Positions 1-10,865 of a stretch of 64,000 bases of DNA are shown one piece after another. The notes beneath the pieces are model-generated. The model did no database searches. It was not told where the DNA came from and saw only the letters and a program-made list of their open reading frames with translations. The stretch is taken from positions 6,103,465-6,167,464 of the forward strand of contig NZ_CP104694.1 in the NCBI RefSeq assembly GCF_025398735.1, written 5' to 3'. Every line of letters starts with the position of its first letter. The first letter of the stretch is position 1. A program made the position numbers and the translations under genes. Source of the stretch: Tahibacter amnicola. Its GTDB lineage: Bacteria; Pseudomonadota; Gammaproteobacteria; Xanthomonadales; Rhodanobacteraceae.

Positions 1-1959
1 CGGATTGGGGGCACGGCCATCGCTGTAGGTGTAGCGCCCGCCGATCTGCGGACCCAGGTTGGTCGGCAGCGCCGTGCGCGGATCGAAACCGGAGTTCGGC
101 CCGAACTGGAACCACTCGTAGTAGTCGGTCAGGCCCGCCGATACGCGCACGTTCACATTGGTCGGGATGGGCAGGAAATAGCGACCGGCGTTGGCGAACA
201 CCTTCATCGAGCCATCACCGTTGACATCCCAGCTCAGGCCCAGGCGCGGCGCCAGTTGCTGGTCGGCCTTGATGAAGCTCTGGCCAAAGCCATTGCGGTT
301 CTCGAACGTCTCGTTGCGCAGGCCCAGGTAGGCGACCAGCTTGTCGTTGATCTGCCAGTTGTCTTCCAGGTATTGGGCGGTGTTCTCCACTTCGAAACTG
401 CCGCCTTCGTTGCGGACGCGCGAACGCGCCGCCTGTGTCACGCCGTCCGGCACTGTCGCCCCATTGGGCAACCGTGCGCCCGGCACCACCGTGATATAGC
501 GCCAGTACACACCACCGGACAGCTTCGAGATGTGATTGGTGGTGATGCGCTCGCTGTCAAATCCACCGCGGAGGCGGTGATCGCCGAGCTGCCATTCCAG
601 GTCGATGCGGCCAGCCTTGCGTTCGTCCTGGTTGTCCTTGCTCGGCACGGTGCTGTCGACCCAGCAGCCGATGCTGATCGCCGTACCCGTACGGGCGTCA
701 TGCGCGTACGGGCAATCGGCGTTGGAGTTGGACTCGGCGCGACTGAACGTGCCCTCGCCGTACAGCGCGGAGAGGTTGAAGCTCTCGCCGAAATAGCCGG
801 TATAGCGAAGAATCGTGTTCTCGCCACCTTCCTGGTAGCTGCCCTCGCCAACCCGGGCGAGCTTGCGATCAGTGCCCGGTGTCGTGGTGTACTTGGTGTA
901 GTCGTTGTTGCGCTTGTCGGTGAGCGCCGTGAGCTCAACGATATGGTTGTCGGTGATGTTCCAGTCGACTTTCAGCAAGCCCAGCGGATCGTTGCGCTTC
1001 TCCGGCGAAACGGTGCTCAGGCCATAGTTGGTCTCGGAACCGTCGGTGCCCTGGTAAAGGGCGTAGACGAAGAGCTTGTCCTTGACCACGGGACCACTGA
1101 CGAAGGCGTTGTAGATCAGCTCCTCGCGCGTGTCCTTGCTATAGAAGTAGTAGAGGTCGCCGTCTGGATCGTAGACGTCCGGCGAATGATCACGCAGCTC
1201 ACCGGGGCTCCAGTACGCGTTGCCGCCAAAGTTCCAGTTGTTGGTGCCGCGCTTGGTCACCAGATTGACCACGCCGCCCGTGGAGCGGCCAAATTCGGCG
1301 CCATAGCCACCCGTCTTGACCTGCTGCTCCTGCACCGCCTCGAACGGCAGCTGCGTATAGGACAGCCCCTGGTAGATGTTGGTGACGTTGAACCCGTTGA
1401 TGTAGTAGACGTTCTCGGCGACCGACGATCCGCCGAACGAGGCCAGGTTTCCGAAGGCCGTGTCGCCCTTTACCGTACCGGGCGCCAGCAGCGCCACGTC
1501 CGTGACGTTGCGCGCCACCGGCAGCCGGGCGATCTGGTCGGCCGTAATGACGGTGGTCGATTCCACCGACGCCACGTCAATGGGCGAAACCGAACGTGTG
1601 GCCTGCACAGACACGGCAGCGAGCGTCGCGGCATCTTGCGCGACGAGCCCGACTTCCGTGCCGACACCCGCATTGACGGTGACCTGCTCGCGCACCGCCT
1701 CGCCGCTATGGACGCGATAGGTTCCGATCGGCAACGATGCGAAGCGATAACGCCCTTCGGCATCGGCGACTGCTTCGCGCTTCAAGCCGGTGTCCACATT
1801 CTCCACCACGACCGTGGCGCCGGCAGCCGCCGATCCGTAGATCGAACCGCCGGTGTTCTGCGCGAGCGCAGCACCGCTGGCCAATACGGCCAGCAGTGCC
1901 AACGCCAGTCCGCGACGGCGCAGCGTCCCTTGCGCCGGTGACACATAACCCTGATACAT
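1..1959 (-). CDS. TonB-dependent outer membrane receptor, Oar-like (C-terminus outside window)
   Basis: Outer-membrane receptor for TonB-energised uptake; the substrate cannot be told from sequence. The 653 codons present begin with a signal peptide (cleavage after ALAQ). An Ig-like carboxypeptidase regulatory domain follows (GSIYGSAAAGATVVVENV, then EGRYRFASLPIGTYRV). Next comes a plug domain with ITADQIARLPVARNVTDVALLAPG and the start of a barrel with TonB-receptor features (GGYGAEFGRSTGGVVNLVTK). The regulatory domain plus the wide Oar-like barrel match the Oar/CarboxypepD_reg receptor family, which is abundant in Xanthomonadales. The start at 1959 has GGAGAGGGG just upstream. The stop lies beyond position 1, so the length cannot be compared with the usual 950-1050 residues. 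Confidence 0.92.
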   Translation of the reverse strand, partial: MYQGYVSPAQGTLRRRGLALALLAVLASGAALAQNTGGSIYGSAAAGATVVVENVDTGLKREAVADAEGRYRFASLPIGTYRVHSGEAVREQVTVNAGVGTEVGLVAQDAATLAAVSVQATRSVSPIDVASVESTTVITADQIARLPVARNVTDVALLAPGTVKGDTAFGNLASFGGSSVAENVYYINGFNVTNIYQGLSYTQLPFEAVQEQQVKTGGYGAEFGRSTGGVVNLVTKRGTNNWNFGGNAYWSPGELRDHSPDVYDPDGDLYYFYSKDTREELIYNAFVSGPVVKDKLFVYALYQGTDGSETNYGLSTVSPEKRNDPLGLLKVDWNITDNHIVELTALTDKRNNDYTKYTTTPGTDRKLARVGEGSYQEGGENTILRYTGYFGESFNLSALYGEGTFSRAESNSNADCPYAHDARTGTAISIGCWVDSTVPSKDNQDERKAGRIDLEWQLGDHRLRGGFDSERITTNHISKLSGGVYWRYITVVPGARLPNGATVPDGVTQAARSRVRNEGGSFEVENTAQYLEDNWQINDKLVAYLGLRNETFENRNGFGQSFIKADQQLAPRLGLSWDVNGDGSMKVFANAGRYFLPIPTNVNVRVSAGLTDYYEWFQFGPNSGFDPRTALPTNLGPQIGGRYTYSDGRAPNP

Positions 1960-2215
1960 GGCCCCTCTCCATCCTGCTTGGTTGCGAGAATCCACCGTGG
2001 CGGGAAGGGCCCGAACAGCCGCGACGATGAAGCGGGCGACGCCCCGGCCAGCCGCGTACCGCGGCGGCAGCCAGCAGGCTCGCCAGGAGAGATCCTCGCC
2101 GCTACGAAAGATTTCGTCTTGATGGCTTGCGGTTTCGCGAAGGAGCGAAATGCCAAAATTGGCGCGCAATCCGGCAACACCCCGGTCATGTTGCCGCGAT
2201 TGCGGCAACCGCCCG

Positions 2216-3622
2216 CTACGGGATTTGTGGCGGGATATACGTGAGCGTGGTGGCCAGCAGCGCCAGCAATCCGAGAACGACGGGAACGTGGATCAGCAGC
2301 TGCAAGGCGGTGAAGCCGACTATGTCACGCGCCTTGAGCCCCACGACGCCCAGCAGGGGCAGCATCCAGAACGGATTGACCAGGTTGGGCAGGGCTTCGG
2401 CCGCGTTATAGACCTGTACCGCCCAGCCCAGGTGCACCTTCAGATCGACCGCCGCCTGCATGACATACGGTGCCTCGATCAGCCATTTGCCGCCGCCCGA
2501 GGGAATGAACAGGCCCAGCACCGCCGAGTAGGCGCCCATCAGCAGGGGAAACGTATCGGCGTTGGCGATGGTCACGAATCCGTGCGCGACAGCCGTCGAC
2601 ACCGTGCTGCCGTCAAGCGCGGCGGCGCCCGTGAGCACGCCCGCCAGGCCCGCGAAAAATGGGTACTGGATCAGGACGCCGCCGGTGGTCGGCACGGCAC
2701 GGGTCACCGCCTCGACGAAGCGGCGCGGACGGCCGTGCAGCGCCATGCCGACAATCAGAAAGAGAAAATTATACGTGTTCAAGCCGGAGATCGCCGTCAG
2801 GGGATCTTTCTGGCCGAACTCCTGCCACAGCCAGCCGAGCCCCAGTGCGACGACGAGCAGCGTCAGCAGCGGCGAGTACTCGAGCCATTCGCCCGGTCGC
2901 GCGGGGGGCGCATCGACGGTCTGCGGCTCGGTGACGTCAATTCCCAGCGCCTGCGCCGTTCGCGCCGATTCCGCGCCCGGCGCCGATCCGTACGCGATGA
3001 TCACGGAAACGACGACAAGTACCGCTGTCAGCAGCAGCGATTGCCACAGGAACAGCGTCTGCGAGAACGGAATGACGCCCGTCACTGACAGCAAGGCGGG
3101 CGGTAGGCTGGCGGGATTCGCCTGCAGTTGCGCCGCCGACGAGGAAAGCCCCATCGCCCAGGTCGCGCCGAGGCCGAGATAGGCCGCCGCCGAAGCCGCG
3201 CGGTAGTCCATCGCCAGGGACTCGCGGCGCGCCAGCGCGCGGACCAGCAGTCCGCTGAAAATCAGACTCAGTGCCCAGTTGAGCAGGGAGCTGAGCATGC
3301 TCAGCGCCGCCACCAGCGCGACCGCGCCGCGGCCGGTGCGCGGTAATCCGGCGAATGACTCGATCACGTGCGCGGCCGGCCGCGATACGGCCACCACATA
3401 GCCACTCACAGCAACCATCACCATCTGCATGGTGAAGGGAATCAGCGACCAGAAGCCGTCGCCGAAAGCCTTGCTCACGCGCATCAGCGGGGCGCCATTG
3501 ACGACCGCAGCCGCACATACCAGCACCAGGGCCACCAGGGCGAAGACAAAGGCGTCCGGAAACCACCGCTCGGCCCAGGTGGTGAAACGCGATGCCATCC
3601 GCTGCAGAGTCATCATTCCCAT
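2216..3622 (-). CDS. atoE: Short-chain fatty acid transporter, AtoE family
   Basis: Inner-membrane permease of the AtoE family (468 aa, full length), which takes up short-chain fatty acids such as acetoacetate and butyrate. The protein is nearly all hydrophobic helices. It opens with MASRFTTWAERWFPDAFVFA, the family's N-terminal pattern, and contains the conserved IPSGGGKWLIEAPYVMQAA segment late in the chain. No CoA-transferase (atoDA) or thiolase gene lies next to it, so it stands alone here. The assignment rests on the family-typical N-terminus and the GGGKW motif. The true substrate could differ. Confidence 0.9.
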   Translation of the reverse strand: MGMMTLQRMASRFTTWAERWFPDAFVFALVALVLVCAAAVVNGAPLMRVSKAFGDGFWSLIPFTMQMVMVAVSGYVVAVSRPAAHVIESFAGLPRTGRGAVALVAALSMLSSLLNWALSLIFSGLLVRALARRESLAMDYRAASAAAYLGLGATWAMGLSSSAAQLQANPASLPPALLSVTGVIPFSQTLFLWQSLLLTAVLVVVSVIIAYGSAPGAESARTAQALGIDVTEPQTVDAPPARPGEWLEYSPLLTLLVVALGLGWLWQEFGQKDPLTAISGLNTYNFLFLIVGMALHGRPRRFVEAVTRAVPTTGGVLIQYPFFAGLAGVLTGAAALDGSTVSTAVAHGFVTIANADTFPLLMGAYSAVLGLFIPSGGGKWLIEAPYVMQAAVDLKVHLGWAVQVYNAAEALPNLVNPFWMLPLLGVVGLKARDIVGFTALQLLIHVPVVLGLLALLATTLTYIPPQIP

Positions 3623-3852
3623 GGCGGTCCCATCGTGGAAACGTCAACAAGTGCACGCCATCACCCGCCGGGCCGGCGCCTCGACCGCACTATCCACGGG
3701 AGAGTACCCAAGGGCGCCGGCCTGCTCAATGGTCGGCCCTTTCGCCACGGCTATCGGCAATCGTGCACTCGGTCACACCTGCGCTGGCACCAGGCCGCGC
3801 GCTCCTGCGAGCGCCCAGGAGAGCGTTCTGGTCAATCATCGCGGAGGATCCC

Positions 3853-5996
3853 ATGCCCGACGCACGCCCCTGTCCTGCGGCCCCCCCGCGGCGGTCCGAT
3901 ACCTGCTGTCGTTGTCGTTCCTGTTCGCGCTGATGCTTTCGCCCGCCATGGCGACGGTCCTGTGGCGCGGTGATTTCCAGACGGGAAATCTCAGCCAGTA
4001 CGACACGCAGCACATAGTCAGTCCCGACCGTTTCACCGTCGTCGAACGGCCCGGCCTGCCCGGCGGCCTGCGCTACGCCGCGCAGGTGACAGTGCGCCAG
4101 GGCGATGATCCGATCAACGCCAGCGGCAACCGCAACGAACTGGTGAAATTTGACGGCGCCTCGGAGGGCACCGAGTTCTATTACGGCTGGAGCACGCTGT
4201 GGCCGTCGAATTATCCGATGGTTCCGGCCTGGCAGGTGTTCATGCAGTGGCACCACCCCGGCTCGAACGGCGCGCCGCCGGTGCGCTTCGTGCTGGGCTG
4301 CAGCAGCGGTGATTGCGGCGCACCGCTGCCCGATACGCTGTTCTTCATCGTCAATGGCCAGAACGTCTGGACGATGCGTCCGGTCACGGCGGGCCAGTGG
4401 CACCGCTTCGTGCTGCATATCAAGTGGTCCGCCAACGCATCGGTCGGCTTTGTGGAATTGTGGTACGACGGTGTGAAGGTGGTGCCCAAGCGGTTCATCC
4501 GCACGCTGTACAACGCCGCCGACACCAACTACCTGAAGATGGGCCTGTATCGCGATGAATCGATCGCCCAGGAACAGATGCTGTTCCACACCGGGCTGGT
4601 GCAAGCCACGACCTACGAGGAAGCCGCCACACCGGGAACGCCCGACAACGGCAACTGCCAGCAGGCCACCTCCGGCAACTGGAAGTCCGTGGCACTGCCG
4701 CAGCCGGCGACCGGCCAGGTGACACTGGAAGCCGACGTCACGCCACCGACAGTGCCCACATCCGGCGCACTCGGACTGGCCAACGGCGCGCCTGCCTCCG
4801 GCGCGTGGGACCAGCTGGCCGTCGCTGTGCTGTTTGATGACGAGACCGGACGCATTCTGGCGCGCAACGGCGACAACTACGTCGCTGACAGCGCGCTCGC
4901 CTACGAGGCGCAGCGCAGCTACCACATCCGGCTGGTGGTCGACGTGATCAATCATCGTTTCAGCGCCTACGTCACACCCGCGGGTGGCACCGAGGTGCGC
5001 ATCGCCAACAACTACGCGTTCCGAACCACGCAGCAGACAGTCAGCCAGTTGAGCCATTGGGTCGTCGCCGCGGGCACCGGTAACTTCAGTTTCCTCGGTT
5101 GCAACCTGGCCGTGGCGGATACGCTGTTCGCCAACGGCTTTGAAGGCGCCGTCACGGGTGGCACCGACCCCAACGGCGTTCACCAGATCTATCCGTCACG
5201 CGCCGGCCGCGCCAAGGACTGGACGCTGGGCTTTGACGACTGGCAGACCCGCATCCGCCAGTTCGGTACCGTGAGCGGCACCGGCAAGAACACCGTGGTG
5301 CGCCAGTCCGGACAGGTGCGCATGACCGTATCGGCCGAAGTGAGCAGCTGCGAAGGCATTACCGACCAGGCCCTGGCGCTGCAACGCGGCTACATGTGTT
5401 CGACCAACGACTGGAAGAACTACGAGATGACCGGGTATTTCAAGCTCAATACCCCAGCCGGCGACGAAGACGACATGGACTGGACGATGTACGGCAACGG
5501 CGGCCGCCACCCGGGCAGCGGCAACGGCTGTACCGGCAGCGCCTACAAGGCTTCGTACCACTACCGTGACGCGGATGTGCGTTTCGCCAAGGAATCCTGG
5601 CACGTCAACTACGATTTCCATCCGGACAACGGCTGGCATCCCGTCAACGGGGGCGTCAATTTCGTCGAGCAGCGTGATCGCTGGCTGGGCATCAAGTTCG
5701 TACGCTACGAGTTCACGCGCAACGGCCAGCCCGGTGTGCGCCTGGAACAATACCTCGATCTGGATGGCATCGACGCCAACGGCAATCCCATGAACCACTG
5801 GGGCACGCAACCGGTGTGGGTCCGCGAAGACCATCCGCAGACGCGCTGGGGTTCCAACGGCGCGACCTGCGGGGTCGCCGACCAGCAGATCATCTTCTGG
5901 GGCGGCCCCTGGGTGACCTGGCGCTGGGATAACACCGATTCGTCCCTGCGCCTGATGTCGGTGCGAGAGATTCAGCCGCCCGCGGTCGTGCCGTAG
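3853..5996 (+). CDS. Secreted polysaccharide lyase-like protein, two carbohydrate-active domains
   Basis: Probable secreted polysaccharide-degrading protein. The intact frame encodes a signal peptide (VRYLLSLSFLFALMLSPAMA). A heparin-lyase/PL20-like jelly roll follows (about 3950-4620; NRNELVKFDGASEGTEFYYGW, WQVFMQWHHPG, WHRFVLHIKW). Next is a short LamG-like beta domain (4640-5110), an LFANGFE tag (about 5125-5145), and a C-terminal domain of about 270 residues rich in Trp and Tyr that resembles a second lyase or binding module. The best start, ATG 3853 behind GGAGGATCCC, is out of frame with the body by one base. The two frames meet at a run of seven C (3881-3887), and adding one C gives a normal signal peptide. 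Otherwise initiation would have to be at a non-ATG codon such as CTG 3828 or TTG 3912. The substrate is unknown. Confidence 0.75.
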
Positions 5997-5997
5997 G

Positions 5998-6042
5998 CGG
6001 CACGGGCCGGGCGTCCGCCATGCGGGTGCCCGGCCCGTGCCG
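5998..6042. terminator. 15-bp perfect GC hairpin between convergent genes
   Basis: CGGCACGGGCCGGGC (5998-6012) pairs perfectly with 6028-6042 around a 15-nt loop. It starts two bases after the stop codon of the polysaccharide lyase and lies before the convergent hydrolase. No U-tract follows, so it may stabilise the 3' end rather than terminate by itself. Confidence 0.5.
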
Positions 6043-6169
6043 GTCGACGGCAGCCGCATCAAACGAAAGCCGTCGCTACGTGTTGAATGGGCTTGATGCT
6101 TACGCCTTATCCCTGCGCCACGCAAATCCAGGCAAGGTTCGAACGGAAATCCACACTGACTCAATGGGC

Positions 6170-7171
6170 TTACTGCGATTGTTGCTGCAGAAACGCCAGC
6201 GATTCGATATCCGCCGTGCGCATCGCACAATCATCCGTGGGGTCGTTGCAGGTCGACACCGGCCACTGCGTGTTGCCGGTGTGATCGAAAGAATGCTCGG
6301 CGCCGGGAAACATCACGTATTGCGCCCAGTGCGTGGACTGCGGGGTGGAGCCGTATTCGCTGGCGGCGCGATTCATCCGCGTGGCGCAATTGGGCTCGAA
6401 GGGATCGAGCGCCGCGTGATTCATCCGCAGCGGGACGTGCGGGCGCCAGTAGCTGGTACTGATGCTCGATGTCGCGAGAAAGCCCATGTTCTGCCCGCAG
6501 CCGGGATAGAAGATGGCCGCCGCCGCGGGCACGTAGCGATCGCTGCCGGGTGCCGTGAACTGGGAGGTATTGGCGAAACGTCCGGTTTCGGCCGTGGCCA
6601 CCATCAGGCTTTGCGCGCCCTGCGACCAGCCTACCGCCACCGCGTTCGCGGCACGGGCACCGAACCGGTATTTGAGCCAGCCGACCGCGCGGACGATGTC
6701 ATCGGCGCGCGTTGTATACGAATCCACAGCGCCGGCCCAGGTGGTTCCGGAACACTGCAGCTGGAATTCGTCGTTGCTGACGCCATCCGGCTGGCGGCCG
6801 GAATAGCTGTCGATGGCTACCGTGATGACGCCCAGGCTGGCGAGCTTGCGCCCCCAGCGTTCCACATGTGTCTGGCCGATGCTGTCGACGACGCCGTTCG
6901 ACCACAGGCCACTGCACCCATGCGCCAGCACGGCCGCCCCGGTGGCTGCAACGCCGGCGGGCGGAAGGTACAGCCGTCCGTGCAGTTGCCAACCTTCCGG
7001 CAGCGCTACCGGGGTGTTGGCGTTACCGGTCGGCAGTGGCTCGAAGGAGTCGGTAATGATGCCTTCCGGCAGGACGGCCATCGTCGGCATGCAGGTGGCC
7101 GCCAGCAGGCCACCGAGCAGCGCACTGGCCAGAGGTTTCAGGCGGGTGTGTCGAACGGTGGTTTCAGACAT
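6170..7171 (-). CDS. Secreted alpha/beta hydrolase, dienelactone-hydrolase-like
   Basis: Exported alpha/beta hydrolase of 333 aa. The signal peptide ends near CMPTMA. A short N-terminal segment with SFEPLP leads into the fold: VLAHGCSGLW as the oxyanion turn, GWSQGAQSL as the nucleophile elbow (Ser), and GAEHSFDH supplying the catalytic His. An aspartate near ALDPFEP may complete the triad. Several cysteines suit a periplasmic or secreted location. Start ATG 7171 is chosen for AGGAAGG just upstream; a longer frame to 7297 has no such site. The substrate is unknown. It is convergent with the polysaccharide lyase, and no operon partner is visible. Confidence 0.8.
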   Translation of the reverse strand: MSETTVRHTRLKPLASALLGGLLAATCMPTMAVLPEGIITDSFEPLPTGNANTPVALPEGWQLHGRLYLPPAGVAATGAAVLAHGCSGLWSNGVVDSIGQTHVERWGRKLASLGVITVAIDSYSGRQPDGVSNDEFQLQCSGTTWAGAVDSYTTRADDIVRAVGWLKYRFGARAANAVAVGWSQGAQSLMVATAETGRFANTSQFTAPGSDRYVPAAAAIFYPGCGQNMGFLATSSISTSYWRPHVPLRMNHAALDPFEPNCATRMNRAASEYGSTPQSTHWAQYVMFPGAEHSFDHTGNTQWPVSTCNDPTDDCAMRTADIESLAFLQQQSQ

Positions 7172-7260
7172 GGCTACCTTCCTTCCCGCAGAACAGGGCC
7201 CGCGGAGGCCAGGCAGGATAGCAGCGGGAGGGGCGGCGCCGGCGGATACACGGCCCGCAT

Positions 7261-7288
7261 CCGACCGGCGGCGAACGCCGCCGGTCGG
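7261..7288 (-). terminator. rpoD 3' hairpin, 12-bp perfect stem
   Basis: CCGACCGGCGGC pairs perfectly with GCCGCCGGTCGG around a GAAC loop, about 10 nt after the rpoD stop. There is no U-tract on the rpoD strand. Confidence 0.55.
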
Positions 7289-7297
7289 AACCAGCAA

Positions 7298-9163
<1,866 letters not shown>

Positions 9164-9268
9164 GTGTTTATCGGCTGGAGGCAAAGACTGTGGATTATAG
9201 GAAGGCTGTCAAGGGCAGCCGGCGGGGGTATTCCGTTACAGCGAAACGCGTTTTCGGGCCAGATCCGG

Positions 9269-9709
9269 TCAACGCACTTCCAGGCGGAAGGTCACCGGCC
9301 CGTCGTTGACGAGGTGCACTTGCATATGGGACCGGAATCGCCCGGTTTCCACCCGTGGGTGTGCCTGCCGTGCCATTTCGACCAGTCGGTTGAACCAGAA
9401 TTCGCCCTCCGCGGGTGTTGCCGCTGTCGAGAAGCTGGGCCGCATGCCCGAGTTGGTGTCCGCGGCCAGGGTGAACTGGGATACCAGCAGCAATCCGCCG
9501 CCCGTGTCGGCGAGCGAACGGTTCATCTTGCCCTCCGCATCCGAAAAGACGCGATAGCCCAGAATTCGTTGCAGCATCCGCTGTGTCTGTGGTTCTGCGT
9601 CTTCTGGTTGCACCGCCACCAGTGCCAGAAGACCTGGTCCAATGGCCCCCACCGTCTCTCCGTCCACGTCGACGCGCGCGCTGGTGACGCGCTGGATCAG
9701 GGCGATCAT
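9269..9709 (-). CDS. dtd: D-aminoacyl-tRNA deacylase
   Basis: Dtd hydrolyses D-amino acids (and glycine from mischarged tRNA-Ala) off tRNA in the cytoplasm. The 146-aa product begins [18 protein letters not shown], and carries both signature motifs, LLVSQFTL and NDGPVTF (the Gly-cisPro motif that gives chiral selection). Length is typical (about 145 aa). Start 9709 is set by AAAGGA seven bases upstream. It lies upstream of rpoD on the same strand, with a gap of about 100 bp, and is divergent from lpxL. Confidence 0.96.
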   Translation of the reverse strand: MIALIQRVTSARVDVDGETVGAIGPGLLALVAVQPEDAEPQTQRMLQRILGYRVFSDAEGKMNRSLADTGGGLLLVSQFTLAADTNSGMRPSFSTAATPAEGEFWFNRLVEMARQAHPRVETGRFRSHMQVHLVNDGPVTFRLEVR

Positions 9710-9792
9710 CGCTGTCCTTTTCAATCGGGATCCGCCGATGGTGCGAAAGCATGGTCACAGGGTCAATCCGGCCGTTACCATGTGAGGTTCCC

Positions 9793-10689
9793 ATGCGCTG
9801 GAATATCGCCATCCTCTATTTCCTGCTGCAGCTGGCAGGCCGCCTGCCGCTGCGGTTCCTGCACGCCTGCGGCGCGGGGCTGGGCCGGCTGCTGTGGTGG
9901 AGTCGTGGCCGGCTGCGCCGCCACACCGAAATCAACTTCTCGCTCGTACTTACGCAATTGGGCACCGAACAACGTCACCGGCTGGCGCAACGGACCATGC
10001 AGGAAACGGGCAAGTCCATCGTCGAGGTGGCGAAGGTATGGGGCGGCGGCGCCCGCAACGCCCTGGAGCTGGTCCGCGAAGTGGACGGCGAGGCGCTGTT
10101 CCAGGCTGCGCTCGACGGCGGCAAGGGACTGATCATTGCCGCGCCACACCTGGGCTGCTGGGAGCTTCTGAACATCTGGCTGTGCAGCCGCACGCCGATC
10201 GCCATCGTCTATCGGCCGCCGCGGCATGCGCAGATCGAGCCGCTGCTGCTGCGCGCGCGCGGCGAACTCAAGCCGGAGCAGGTGCGGGCGGAAGGCGCCG
10301 GCGTGCGCACGCTCTACAAGCGGCTGCAGTCGGGAGGCGTGGTGGGCATCCTGCCGGACCAGTCGCCCAAGCAGGGCGATGGCGAGTTTGCCCCGTTTTT
10401 CGGCGTCGAAGCGTTGACGATGGTGCTGGTTTCACGCCTGGCGCACCGCACCGGCGCCACCGTGCTGTTCGCCTTCGCCGAGCGCCTGCCGAAGGGCGCC
10501 GGCTATCGCATCCGTTTTCGCCCGGCGCCCGCGGGCATCGACGCGGCGGACCTGCGCGCCGCCACCACCGCCCTCAACCACGGCGTGGAAGCATGCGTGA
10601 ACCTCGCCTTCGAGCAGTACCAGTGGCACTACAAGCGGTTTCAGTACCGGCCGAGCCCGGACGAGCACAACCCCTATTGGCGCGGTTGA
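9793..10689 (+). CDS. lpxL: Lipid A biosynthesis acyltransferase (LpxL/HtrB family)
   Basis: Inner-membrane late acyltransferase (298 aa) that adds a secondary acyl chain to Kdo2-lipid A. An N-terminal membrane anchor (IAILYFLLQLAGRLPLRFL) is followed by the catalytic HX4E motif, His119-Glu124 in PHLGCWELLN. Family blocks GVVGILPDQSPKQGDGEFAPFFG and YQWHYKRFQYRP lie downstream. Start ATG 9793 has GAGG seven bases upstream. Whether it is LpxL or LpxM (which chain, which position) cannot be decided from sequence. The gene ends 26 bp before a palindromic repeat element. Confidence 0.92.
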   Translation: MRWNIAILYFLLQLAGRLPLRFLHACGAGLGRLLWWSRGRLRRHTEINFSLVLTQLGTEQRHRLAQRTMQETGKSIVEVAKVWGGGARNALELVREVDGEALFQAALDGGKGLIIAAPHLGCWELLNIWLCSRTPIAIVYRPPRHAQIEPLLLRARGELKPEQVRAEGAGVRTLYKRLQSGGVVGILPDQSPKQGDGEFAPFFGVEALTMVLVSRLAHRTGATVLFAFAERLPKGAGYRIRFRPAPAGIDAADLRAATTALNHGVEACVNLAFEQYQWHYKRFQYRPSPDEHNPYWRG

Positions 10690-10715
10690 TCACGCCGTGA
10701 CGGGCCCGACTGCGA

Positions 10716-10865
10716 GTGGCCTGTAACCGAAGAATCGGGAGTGACCTGGTCGTGCTGGGCGTCGCTTCGGTGTGAGGGGCCGTAGCAGCGCTACAGCCCG
10801 AATGAGAAGCAGGTACAGCGCGGCAGAACGAGTCAGTCACTTCCGATGCGAGTGTGACAGGCCAC
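10716..10865. repeat. MITE-like palindromic repeat, copy A (150 bp)
   Basis: Imperfect terminal inverted repeats: the left end GTGGCCTGTAAC matches the complement of the right end GTGACAGGCCAC, and the similarity continues inward (ATCGG, AGTGAC). The middle holds a small hairpin GTAGC-AGC-GCTAC. A second copy lies at 61159-61300. It sits between convergent lpxL and ntrX, and its last base is also the last base of the ntrX stop codon. It has no coding capacity of its own. Confidence 0.8.

Noticed and set aside
9194-9212. rpoD promoter from TTGACA and TATAAT (complement strand)
   Set aside because: Both boxes are perfect but only 7 bp apart, so they cannot form one sigma-70 promoter; no good -35 lies 16-18 bp from the TATAAT.
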